Source of the DNA: Oscillospiraceae bacterium
Lineage (GTDB): Bacteria > Bacillota > Clostridia > Oscillospirales > Ruminococcaceae
Assembly: GCA_003516865.1 (NCBI GenBank)
Contig: DPBR01000098.1
Span: 1,583 to 31,538, forward strand
Direction: 5' to 3'
Length of the DNA: 29,956 bases
This document shows, piece after piece, positions 1 through 7,009 of the stretch. A program made the position numbers and the translations under genes. Each line of letters begins with the position of its first letter. Position 1 is the stretch's first letter. Under the pieces are notes generated by a model. The model made no database searches and was not told where the DNA came from. It saw nothing but the letters and a program-made list of their open reading frames with translations.

Positions 1-668
1 GCGCCCGCTTCGATTGCCATGTTGCATATGCAAAGGCGCGAATCCATCGAAAGCGACTTAACTCCCTCGCCGCAGAACTCCATGCTCTTGTAAAGTGCGC
101 CGTCAACGCCTATCATGCCGATGATGGTAAGTATAACGTCCTTTCCGCTGCAATTTGCGGGAAGGCTTCCTGTAAGATTAAACTTGATTGCTGATGGAAC
201 CTTGAACCATGCCATTCCGGTAGCCATGCCGGCAGCCATATCGGTCGAGCCGACGCCGGTCGAGAACGCTCCCAAAGCGCCGTAGGTGCAGGTGTGGCTG
301 TCCGCGCCGATAATGCAGTCGCCGGCGGTGACAACTCCCTGCTCGGGCAGAAGGGCGTGTTCAATACCCATCTTTCCGACATCATAGAAGTGGCTGATAC
401 CGTGACAGCCCGCAAACTCGCGGCACTGCTTCGACTGCTCCGCCGCCTTGATGTCCTTGTTGGGGACAAAGTGGTCTAAAACTATCGCGATTCTGTTCTT
501 ATCGAAAACGCCGTTAAAGCCCGACTTTGTAAATTCGTTCACTGCCACGGGGGTGGTGATATCGTTGCCAAGAACTATATCCAGCTTGGCATTTATCAGC
601 TGACCTGCGCACACACTGTCCAAACCTGCGTGCGCCGCCAGAATCTTTTGTGTCATCGTCATTCCCAT
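1..668 (-). CDS. leuC: 3-isopropylmalate dehydratase large subunit, 3' truncated by window edge
   Basis: LeuC isomerises 2-isopropylmalate to 3-isopropylmalate in cytosolic leucine synthesis; it is an aconitase-family [4Fe-4S] enzyme that works with LeuD. Only the first 222 residues are in the window. Visible hallmarks are an early LDHFVP segment and the aconitase-family motif GADSHTCTYGALGAF followed by GVGSTDMA. The Cys ligands of the cluster lie in the C-terminal part that is cut off. The N-terminus (MGMTMTQKILAAHAG) matches the short, two-subunit LeuC/HacA type. The start at 668 is chosen because AAGAAAGGA sits about 9 bases upstream; in-frame ATGs at 662 and 656 are too far from it. It begins 22 bases after the leuA stop, so it is probably co-transcribed with leuA under the same T-box. 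Aconitase is the alternative, but length, start and neighbour favour LeuC. Confidence 0.93.
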   Translation of the reverse strand, partial: MGMTMTQKILAAHAGLDSVCAGQLINAKLDIVLGNDITTPVAVNEFTKSGFNGVFDKNRIAIVLDHFVPNKDIKAAEQSKQCREFAGCHGISHFYDVGKMGIEHALLPEQGVVTAGDCIIGADSHTCTYGALGAFSTGVGSTDMAAGMATGMAWFKVPSAIKFNLTGSLPANCSGKDVILTIIGMIGVDGALYKSMEFCGEGVKSLSMDSRLCICNMAIEAG

Positions 669-690
669 AACTGTATATCCTTTCTTGATT

Positions 691-2358
691 TTATTTGTTA
701 AAGGCGTTGTGGAAGGCGTTTAAAAGTGCGTCCGCGCTGGCGTGGATGATATCGGTGTTGGTGCCGGCACCCCAGCTTAAGGTTCCGTTTTCGTCCCTTA
801 TTCCGATATAGGCAACTGCCACGCTCTTAGAGCCTTCCTCCTGCATGCTGTGCTCGGTGTAAACCAAAAGCTCGTAGGTCTTGCCGGTGAATTTCTTTAA
901 GCCGTTGCTTACGGCGTCAAGCGTGCCGTTTCCTGTTGCGGTGACAACGGTTTTTTCGTTGTTCTTAATAAAGGTGATGTCCGCCTGAATCTCCTTGCCC
1001 TTGCGGATAAAGTGCATCTCGGCGATATCCACCGACTTGTTATCTATAAAGTAATGATCCTTGAAAATCTTAAGTATTTCGTCAACCTTAAGCTCCTTAT
1101 GCTCGTGGTCGGAGACCGACTTGCACAGATAGCTCAGGTTCTCGCGCATACCGGACGGGAGGACGTAGCCGTAGCTCTGCTCCAAAAGATATCCTATTCC
1201 GCCCTTGCCGCTCTGCGAGTTCACTCGGATGACGTCTGCATCGTAGGTGCGGCTGATATCGTGGGGGTCTATGGGGATATAGGGGACGTTCCACTGACTA
1301 AGTCCCTTTTCCTCGCGGTACTTCATGCCCTTTGCGATAGCGTCCTGATGCGAACCGGAGAACGCCGCGAACACAAGCTGACCGCTGTACGGCATACGTT
1401 CGTAAACAGTCATTCTGGTAAGTCTTTCGTAAATCGCGCAAAGCTCGGGCAGATTAGAGAAATCGAGGTTCGGCTCAACGCCGTGAGTGTACATATTAAG
1501 CGCAAGCGTGACGATATCGACATTTCCCGTGCGCTCGCCGTTTCCGAAAAGCGTTCCCTCAACTCTGTCCGCGCCCGCAAGCAAGCCAAGTTCGGTATCT
1601 GCGACAGCGCAGCCGCGGTCGTTGTGCGGGTGAAGCGAAACGATGACGTTTTCCCTGTTGTGGAGCGTCTTGCACATATATTCAACCTGCTGCGCGTAAA
1701 CGTGCGACATACTCTCGGCAACGGTTACGGGCAGATTGGTGATAACCTTATTGTCGGGTGTGGGATTCCAGATATCGATAACCGCGTTGCAGATTTCCGC
1801 GGCAAATTCGGGTTCCGTTCCCGTAAAGCTTTCGGGAGAATACTCGAAGCGGAAATTACCCTTGGTCTTTGCTCTGTATTCATTGAGCATTTTAGCGCCC
1901 GTTGTGGCAATTTCAACGATTTCTTCCTTGGACTTTCTGAAAACCTGCTCTCTCTGCGCGACGGAAGTCGAGTTGTACAGGTGAACGATAGCGTTCTTGC
2001 AGCCCTCGAGCGCCTCAAAAGTCTTTTTTATAATATGCTCGCGGCTCTGCGTGAGAACCTGCACCGCGACGTCGTCGGGAATGAGATTTCTCTCGATAAG
2101 CGCGCGGCAGAACTCATATTCGGTTTCGGAAGCCGCGGGAAAGCCGATTTCGATTTCCTTGAAGCCCACTTTAACAAGATATCCGAAAAACTCAAGCTTT
2201 TCCTCAAGGCTCATCGGGATAATAAGCGCTTGATTGCCGTCGCGCAAATCCACGCTGCACCAAACGGGCGGCTTTTCGATATATTCCTTCGACGTCCAGT
2301 CAAGACAAGGAAAAGGCGGCATAAAATAGCGTCTTTGATACTTATTTGAATACTTCAT
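691..2358 (-). CDS. leuA: 2-isopropylmalate synthase, long (type 2) form
   Basis: LeuA condenses acetyl-CoA with 2-oxoisovalerate, the first committed step of leucine synthesis, in the cytosol. The 555-aa protein has the HMG-CoA-lyase-like TIM barrel at about residues 20-320, with the metal/active-site motif DLRDGNQAL near residue 38 and SLHPHNDRG plus GTLFGNGERTGN further on. The C-terminal LeuA allosteric (leucine feedback) domain covers about residues 430-550. The N-terminus (KYQRRYFMPPFPCLDW) is typical of the type 2 family found in actinobacteria and some Firmicutes. The reading frame stays open upstream to a TTG at 2376, but the ATG at 2358 has GAGAGGAG at proper spacing, so I start there. 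Regulation by charged tRNA through the T-box leader immediately upstream is clear. Confidence 0.96.
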   Translation of the reverse strand: MKYSNKYQRRYFMPPFPCLDWTSKEYIEKPPVWCSVDLRDGNQALIIPMSLEEKLEFFGYLVKVGFKEIEIGFPAASETEYEFCRALIERNLIPDDVAVQVLTQSREHIIKKTFEALEGCKNAIVHLYNSTSVAQREQVFRKSKEEIVEIATTGAKMLNEYRAKTKGNFRFEYSPESFTGTEPEFAAEICNAVIDIWNPTPDNKVITNLPVTVAESMSHVYAQQVEYMCKTLHNRENVIVSLHPHNDRGCAVADTELGLLAGADRVEGTLFGNGERTGNVDIVTLALNMYTHGVEPNLDFSNLPELCAIYERLTRMTVYERMPYSGQLVFAAFSGSHQDAIAKGMKYREEKGLSQWNVPYIPIDPHDISRTYDADVIRVNSQSGKGGIGYLLEQSYGYVLPSGMRENLSYLCKSVSDHEHKELKVDEILKIFKDHYFIDNKSVDIAEMHFIRKGKEIQADITFIKNNEKTVVTATGNGTLDAVSNGLKKFTGKTYELLVYTEHSMQEEGSKSVAVAYIGIRDENGTLSWGAGTNTDIIHASADALLNAFHNAFNK

Positions 2359-2384
2359 CCGAAAATCTCCTCTCAAAAATAAAG

Positions 2385-2425
2385 CAAAATAAAAAATTCC
2401 CGTCCTTATTCAAAAGACGAGAATT
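2385..2425 (-). terminator. T-box regulated terminator of leuA
   Basis: On the minus strand ATTCTCGTCTT pairs with AAGGACGGGAAT across a short loop and is followed by TTTTTTATTTT. Its 5' arm immediately follows the T-box sequence, as expected for the terminator/antiterminator switch. Confidence 0.85.
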
Positions 2426-2675
2426 ACCCGTGTTACCACTTTCGTTCACGCAAAGCTCACGCTTTACGCCTCACAGCGTTCAATAAAACGCCCGCTCTTT
2501 AACGGGAGCACCCGAAACAGACTACCGTTTGAAAAGCCGGCACTTCAAACCTTCGCCCATTCTGCTCAGGGAGGAGCTATCTCCGCGCATTGCTGCCGTT
2601 TCGCACCGAACAACGGCTCTCTGAAAGCGCTCTCGCGGACTTTTTTCCCTTCAACGCATTTTGAATTATTCGATT
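2385..2675 (-). ncRNA. T-box leader (tRNA-sensing riboswitch) of leuA
   Basis: The transcribed (minus) strand carries the T-box sequence GTGGTAACACGGGTAATTC at about 2424-2440, followed at once by an intrinsic terminator and a T-run. Upstream is a long structured Stem I region of about 100 nt. T-box leaders bind uncharged tRNA and then form an antiterminator, so leuA is transcribed when the cognate amino acid is short. The downstream genes imply tRNA-Leu. A CTC triplet (Leu) occurs in the 3' strand of the presumed specifier loop near 2571-2576, next to a GGGA/TCCC basal helix, but I assigned that by eye only. The T-box class is certain; the exact specifier is not. Confidence 0.9.
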
Positions 2676-2681
2676 AGTAAA

Positions 2682-2710
2682 ATTATAGCACATATAATTT
2701 TGTTTGTCAA
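2682..2710 (-). promoter_or_regulatory. sigma-A promoter of the leuA leader
   Basis: The minus strand reads TTGACA (2710-2705), a 17-bp spacer and TATAAT (2687-2682), a perfect consensus promoter. It faces away from the metK promoter 33 bases further on, so leuA and metK are divergently transcribed. Confidence 0.92.
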
Positions 2711-2742
2711 GGGGGTAAAATAAAATTTTCTGTCGAAAGCCC

Positions 2743-2771
2743 TTGACAACGGGATATCAATATGTTATACT
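2743..2771 (+). promoter_or_regulatory. sigma-A promoter of metK
   Basis: TTGACA at 2743-2748, a 17-bp spacer and TATACT at 2766-2771. The SAM riboswitch starts about 15 bases downstream, consistent with transcription starting just before it. Confidence 0.9.
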
Positions 2772-2785
2772 TGTATCAATAAAGC

Positions 2786-2912
2786 GCCTCATCAAGAGCG
2801 GCTTAAGACGGATAATCCGTCGGGGGACCGGTCCCTTAAAAGCCCGGCAACCTACCCGATTTACGCGGGCAAGGTGCCACTTCCTGCGATATTTATTATC
2901 GAAAGATGAGGA
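2786..2912 (+). ncRNA. SAM-I riboswitch (S box) upstream of metK
   Basis: The conserved S-box elements appear in order: CTCATCAAGAG, then a GG-rich P2 arm, GGTCCC, AAAAGCCCGGCAACC, a variable P3 hairpin (CCCGATTTACGCGGG), AAGGTGCCA, TTCCTGC, and the closing GAAAGATGAGGAG that pairs with the start (P1). SAM binding stabilises P1 and frees the terminator that follows, shutting off SAM synthetase when SAM is abundant. It is in the expected position in front of metK. Confidence 0.95.
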
Positions 2913-2932
2913 GTGACAGTAAGAATTTTACC

Positions 2933-2961
2933 GCTCACTCCGAAAAGTGAGCGTTTTTTAT
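2933..2961 (+). terminator. SAM-I riboswitch expression platform terminator
   Basis: GCTCACT, loop CCGAAA, AGTGAGC, then GTTTTTTA. It lies between the riboswitch aptamer and the metK ribosome site, as expected for a transcriptional OFF switch. Confidence 0.9.
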
Positions 2962-3002
2962 TGCGTATGTATGAGATATGTATAACAGAAAGGAAATGCA
3001 AA

Positions 3003-4178
3003 ATGACTACAAGAAAGCTTTTCACATCAGAAAGCGTAACCGAGGGACACCCCGACAAGCTGTGCGATAAGATTTCGGACGCGGTTCTCGACGCGATACT
3101 CGCGCAGGATCCTATGGGCAGAGTTGCGTGCGAAACGACCGCGACGACGGGAATGATAACGATAATGGGCGAAATCACAACAACGGCGCAGGTTGACATT
3201 CCCGCGATTGCGAGAAGCACCGCGGCGGATATCGGCTACACAAGCCCCGACTGCGGGTTCAACGCGCACACCTGCGCGGTTATAACAACGCTGGACAAGC
3301 AGTCGCCCGATATTGCAATGGGCGTAAACAACGCGCTTGAGGGACGCGCCGAGAACGCGAACGATATCGGAGCGGGCGACCAGGGAATGATGTTCGGATT
3401 TGCCTGCTCGGAAACTCCCGAACTAATGCCTATGCCGATAAGTCTCTCGCATAAACTTGCGAAAAAGCTTGCCGAAGTGAGAAAGAGCGGCGAAATCCCC
3501 TATCTTCTTCCGGACGGAAAAACGCAGGTTACGGTTGAATACGACGACAACAAGCCCATGCGCGTGGACGCGGTCGTCGTTTCGTCGCAGCACCTCGCTT
3601 CTGCTTCTCTTGAACAAATCCGCGCGGATATCATCGAAAAGGTGATTAAAACGACAATTCCCGCAAATCTTCTCGATGAAAACACGAAATACTTCGTAAA
3701 TCCCACGGGGCGATTTGTTGTTGGCGGACCGATGGGCGACAGCGGACTTACGGGCAGAAAGATAATCGTAGACACCTATGGCGGCTATTCGCGCCACGGA
3801 GGCGGAGCTTTTTCGGGAAAAGACCCGACAAAGGTTGACCGCTCGGCGGCATATATGGCGCGTTACGTTGCGAAGAACATTGTCGCGGCGGGACTTGCGG
3901 AAAGAGCGGAGATACAGATTGCCTATGCAATCGGCGTCGCTCACCCCGTTTCGGTAATGGTCGATACGTTCGGAACGGGAAAAATCTCCGATGAAGCGAT
4001 AGCGGCGGCGGTTATCAAGGAGTTCGACCTGCGTCCGTCCGCGATAATAAAGGCGCTTGACCTGAGAAAGCCGCAGTACGCGCAGCTCGCCGCCTACGGA
4101 CATATGGGCAGAGAAGATTTGGGAGTTGCTTGGGAAAAGACCGACCGCGCGGCGGACCTCGCGAAATACCTTAAATAA
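3003..4178 (+). CDS. metK: S-adenosylmethionine synthetase
   Basis: MetK makes SAM from methionine and ATP in the cytosol. The 391-aa length is usual for the family. Motifs in order are TSESVTEGHPDKLCD at the N-terminus (metal and ATP binding), GAGDQGMMFGFA near residue 113 (family signature), GPMGDSGLTGRKIIVDTYGG, and GGGAFSGKDPTKVDRSAAY (phosphate-binding loop and catalytic Lys region). The frame is open upstream to 2913, but that stretch is riboswitch and terminator; ATG 3003 has AGAAAGGAAATG at the right distance. The gene is monocistronic, between its riboswitch and the terminator at 4241-4275. Confidence 0.98.
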   Translation: MTTRKLFTSESVTEGHPDKLCDKISDAVLDAILAQDPMGRVACETTATTGMITIMGEITTTAQVDIPAIARSTAADIGYTSPDCGFNAHTCAVITTLDKQSPDIAMGVNNALEGRAENANDIGAGDQGMMFGFACSETPELMPMPISLSHKLAKKLAEVRKSGEIPYLLPDGKTQVTVEYDDNKPMRVDAVVVSSQHLASASLEQIRADIIEKVIKTTIPANLLDENTKYFVNPTGRFVVGGPMGDSGLTGRKIIVDTYGGYSRHGGGAFSGKDPTKVDRSAAYMARYVAKNIVAAGLAERAEIQIAYAIGVAHPVSVMVDTFGTGKISDEAIAAAVIKEFDLRPSAIIKALDLRKPQYAQLAAYGHMGREDLGVAWEKTDRAADLAKYLK

Positions 4179-4240
4179 TAAAAACCGATAAACGCGCAAA
4201 ACCCGCCTAAAAACAAAAGAACGTTTACATCAAATTTGCC

Positions 4241-4273
4241 GCGCCCGTGTAACAAAACGGGCGCTGTTTTATT
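4241..4273 (+). terminator. metK terminator
   Basis: GCGCCCGT and ACGGGCGC form a perfect 8-bp stem around GTAACAAA, followed by TGTTTTATT. It lies 62 bases after the metK stop. Confidence 0.88.
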
Positions 4274-4380
4274 ACTATAATTGAATAAAAACGGCAAAAA
4301 AATGCCTGTTTTGTCTAAAATCACCAAAAAAATCGATGTAAATTCTACAAGCTGTTACACGAACAAGGAGTCGTTTTTTG

Positions 4381-4409
4381 TAGACTTTTTCGTCGGGATA
4401 TGTTATAAT
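4381..4409 (+). promoter_or_regulatory. promoter of the hydrogenase operon
   Basis: TAGACT (4 of 6 to the -35 consensus), a 17-bp spacer, and a perfect TATAAT at 4404-4409. The 327-base gap between metK and hydC holds only the metK terminator, this promoter and the imperfect palindrome at 4423-4438; I see no gene in it. Confidence 0.75.
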
Positions 4410-4422
4410 TGATATGGTTGTA

Positions 4423-4438
4423 TTGTGTTATTATGCAA
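4423..4438 (+). promoter_or_regulatory. possible Rex-like operator
   Basis: The imperfect palindrome TTGTGTTATTATGCAA lies just downstream of the -10 box, where a bound repressor would block transcription. It has the TTGTG...CAA ends of sites for Rex, the NADH/NAD sensor that often controls fermentative and hydrogenase genes in Firmicutes. The match is partial (16 bases rather than the usual 18), so this is only a suggestion. Confidence 0.3.
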
Positions 4439-4505
4439 TATAATGTAATGGCTTATCTTATAACAATCGGGAAGACCCGAAAAAATACTCTAAGGAGGCT
4501 AAAAA

Positions 4506-5000
4506 ATGGCTTTTAAGAAGAGCGCGATTCCCTTTGCGGGAACGGCCGAGCAGGAGGAAAAGCTGAAGAAAATCATCGCCGAGCACAAGGACGACCCCGG
4601 CGCGCTGATGCCTATTCTCCAGAAGGCTCAGGAGCTTTACGGCTACCTGCCCATCGAGGTTCAGACCATTATTGCGGAGGAAATGGACATTCCGCTGGAG
4701 AAGGTATACGGAGTGGTAACCTTCTACGCGCAGTTCACCATCAATCCTAAGGGCAAGTACAAGATATCCGTCTGTCTGGGAACGGCATGCTATGTTAAGG
4801 GTTCCGGCGATATCTACAACAAGCTTCAGGAAAAACTCGGAATTTCGGGCGGAGAAATTACTCCCGACGGCAAATTCTCGCTTGACGCGTGCAGATGCAT
4901 AGGCGCGTGCGGACTTGCTCCCGTACTTACGGTAAACGAGGACGTTTACGGCAGACTTACCGTGGACGACGTTGATAGAATCCTCGAAAAGTATAATTAA
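4506..5000 (+). CDS. hydC: NADH-dependent [FeFe]-hydrogenase subunit C (NuoE-like)
   Basis: This is the small subunit of a trimeric NAD-linked, probably electron-bifurcating hydrogenase (HydC of Thermotoga, HndA of Desulfovibrio). It is 164 aa, matching the NuoE/24-kDa family: a helical N-terminal half and a thioredoxin-fold [2Fe-2S] domain. Cluster ligands are visible as C90 and C95 (VCLGTAC) and C131 and C135 (CIGAC). TAAGGAGG precedes the ATG at good spacing. It is first in the operon, 72 bases ahead of hydB, with a short GAACT/AGTTC hairpin in that gap. The subunit passes electrons between the FMN/NADH site of HydB and the Fe-S chain. A plain NuoE of complex I is unlikely because no other nuo genes follow. 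Confidence 0.93.
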   Translation: MAFKKSAIPFAGTAEQEEKLKKIIAEHKDDPGALMPILQKAQELYGYLPIEVQTIIAEEMDIPLEKVYGVVTFYAQFTINPKGKYKISVCLGTACYVKGSGDIYNKLQEKLGISGGEITPDGKFSLDACRCIGACGLAPVLTVNEDVYGRLTVDDVDRILEKYN

Positions 5001-5072
5001 GACAACACTGAGATGAGGGAACTGCGATAAGTTCTTTATTTCCAGTTTTCGTTAAGAAAGGAAATTTTATCA

Positions 5073-6953
5073 ATGAACGTAATTAAAACGATTGACGAGC
5101 TTAACGCTGTCAGAGCCAAGGCTGCGGAAGTTGTCGCAACACGCGTCGAAGGCAAGGAAACCGGCGTTAAGGACGTTCTTGTCTGCGGCGGTACGGGCTG
5201 TACGTCGTCAGGCTCAATGAAGATTATCGAAACGCTCAAGGAGGAGCTGAAGAAGAACGGTCTTGAGGACAAGGTAAATATCATCAAGACGGGCTGCTTC
5301 GGACTTTGCGCGCTCGGTCCGATTATGATTGTATATCCGGAGGGCACTTTCTACTCGAAGATGGAGCCGGATCATATTCCCGAAATCGTCGAGCAGCACC
5401 TCAAGAACGGTCAGCCCGTAAAGAAGTATCTTTACGCTGAAACCGTTGACGGCGATGTAATCAAGTCGCTGAACGAAACCACGTTCTACGCGAAGCAGCA
5501 CCGCGTAGCGCTCAGAAACTGCGGACTTATCTCCCCCGAACACATCGAGGAGTACATAGCGCGCGACGGTTATCAGGCGCTCTACAAGGTTCTTTCGTCG
5601 ATGTCGCAGGACGACGTAATAAACACCGTTCTCGCTTCCGGACTTCGCGGACGCGGCGGCGCGGGCTTCCCGACGGGAAGAAAGTGGCAGCTTGCAAAGG
5701 ACCTCGTTAAGGACGCCGACCAGAAGTACGTTTGCTGCAACGCGGACGAAGGCGACCCCGGAGCGTTTATGGACCGTTCCGTACTTGAGGGCGACCCCCA
5801 CGCCGTTATCGAGGCAATGGCAATCGCAGGTTACGCAATCGGCGCAAATCAGGGCTACATCTACGTTCGCGCGGAGTACCCGATTGCGGTTGAGCGTCTG
5901 AAAATCGCTATTGGACAGGCTGAAGAAGCGGGACTTCTCGGCGACAACATTTTCGGAACGAACTTCAGCTTCCGCCTTGGATTAAGACTTGGCGCAGGCG
6001 CGTTTGTATGCGGCGAAGAAACCGCTCTTATGACCTCAATCGAGGGCAACCGCGGCGAACCGCGTCCGCGTCCTCCGTTCCCCGCAGTAAAGGGACTTTT
6101 CGGAAAGCCCACCGTTCTCAACAACGTAGAAACCTATGCAAACATCTGCCAGATTATCCTTAACGGCGCTGATTGGTTTGCTTCTATGGGTACCGAGAAA
6201 TCAAAGGGCACGAAGGTATTCGCGCTCGGCGGCAAAATTCACAACACCGGACTTGTTGAAGTTCCTATGGGAACGACGCTGCGTACCGTAATCGAGGAAA
6301 TCGGCGGCGGTATCCCGAACGGCAAGAAGTTCAAGGCTGCGCAGACGGGCGGACCTTCCGGCGGCTGTATTCCTCCCGAGCACCTCGATATCCCGATTGA
6401 TTACGATAACCTTATCTCCATCGGCTCTATGATGGGTTCCGGCGGACTTATCGTAATGGACGAGGACAACTGTATGGTTGATATCGCGAAGTTCTTCCTT
6501 GAATTCACGGTAGACGAGTCCTGCGGAAAATGCACGCCCTGCCGTATCGGCACAAAGAGAATGTATGAGATGCTCGACAAGATTACCAAGGGCAAGGCAA
6601 CAATGGAGGACCTCGACAAGCTCGAAAAGCTCTGCTATTACATCAAGGACAACGCGCTTTGCGGACTCGGACAGACCGCTCCGAACCCCGTTCTTTCAAC
6701 AATGCGCTACTTCAGAGATGAGTATATTGCACACGTTCAGGATAAGAAATGTCCTGCGGGCGTATGTAAGGACCTGCTCCAGATTCAGATTATCCCCGAA
6801 AAGTGCAAGGGCTGCTCGCTCTGCTCGAAGAAGTGCCCCGTAGGCGCAATCAGCGGCGAAATCAAGTCGCCGTTCCACATCGACCAGAGCAAGTGCATCA
6901 AGTGCGGCGTCTGCATGAGCAACTGCAAGTTCGGCGCAATTGTCAAGGCGTAA
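5073..6953 (+). CDS. hydB: NADH-dependent [FeFe]-hydrogenase subunit B (NuoF-like flavoprotein)
   Basis: HydB binds NAD(H) and FMN and is the likely bifurcation site of the HydABC complex. The 626-aa protein has three parts. Residues 30-110 are a thioredoxin-like [2Fe-2S] domain (C38, C43, C75, C79). Residues 130-540 are the NuoF core: the GLRGRGGAGFPTGRKW loop near 190, CNADEGDPGAF at 222, an SLBB-type region, and the N3-type [4Fe-4S] ligands C484, C487, C490 and C530 (SCGKCTPC ... NALC). Residues 570-626 are a two-[4Fe-4S] ferredoxin domain (C578/581/584/588 and C608/611/614/618). This architecture is typical of HydB/HndC rather than of complex I NuoF, which lacks both end domains. AAGAAAGGAAA precedes ATG 5073. 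No separate HndB-like gene is present; its fold is built into the N-terminus. Confidence 0.95.
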   Translation: MNVIKTIDELNAVRAKAAEVVATRVEGKETGVKDVLVCGGTGCTSSGSMKIIETLKEELKKNGLEDKVNIIKTGCFGLCALGPIMIVYPEGTFYSKMEPDHIPEIVEQHLKNGQPVKKYLYAETVDGDVIKSLNETTFYAKQHRVALRNCGLISPEHIEEYIARDGYQALYKVLSSMSQDDVINTVLASGLRGRGGAGFPTGRKWQLAKDLVKDADQKYVCCNADEGDPGAFMDRSVLEGDPHAVIEAMAIAGYAIGANQGYIYVRAEYPIAVERLKIAIGQAEEAGLLGDNIFGTNFSFRLGLRLGAGAFVCGEETALMTSIEGNRGEPRPRPPFPAVKGLFGKPTVLNNVETYANICQIILNGADWFASMGTEKSKGTKVFALGGKIHNTGLVEVPMGTTLRTVIEEIGGGIPNGKKFKAAQTGGPSGGCIPPEHLDIPIDYDNLISIGSMMGSGGLIVMDEDNCMVDIAKFFLEFTVDESCGKCTPCRIGTKRMYEMLDKITKGKATMEDLDKLEKLCYYIKDNALCGLGQTAPNPVLSTMRYFRDEYIAHVQDKKCPAGVCKDLLQIQIIPEKCKGCSLCSKKCPVGAISGEIKSPFHIDQSKCIKCGVCMSNCKFGAIVKA

Positions 6954-6955
6954 AT

Positions 6956-6980
6956 TTTCCGCTTCCGCAAGGAACGGAAA
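6956..6980 (+). other. intercistronic hairpin with GCAA tetraloop between hydB and hydA
   Basis: TTTCCG-C-TTCC-GCAA-GGAA-CGGAAA forms a nearly perfect stem closed by a GNRA tetraloop. It sits 2 bases after the hydB stop and has no T-run, so it is more likely an mRNA-stability or processing element than a terminator. Confidence 0.6.
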
Positions 6981-7009
6981 TGAAAGTTTGAACGAAAGGA
7001 CTAAAACCT

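Noticed and set aside
1012..2349. Long open frame of 445 codons on the plus strand across leuA
   Set aside because: It is the antisense shadow of leuA; the encoded sequence has no recognisable domain and leuA is certain on the other strand.
2913..3002. In-frame extension of metK upstream of 3003
   Set aside because: This stretch is the end of the SAM-I riboswitch region and its terminator; MetK proteins start at the MTTRKLFTSESV region.
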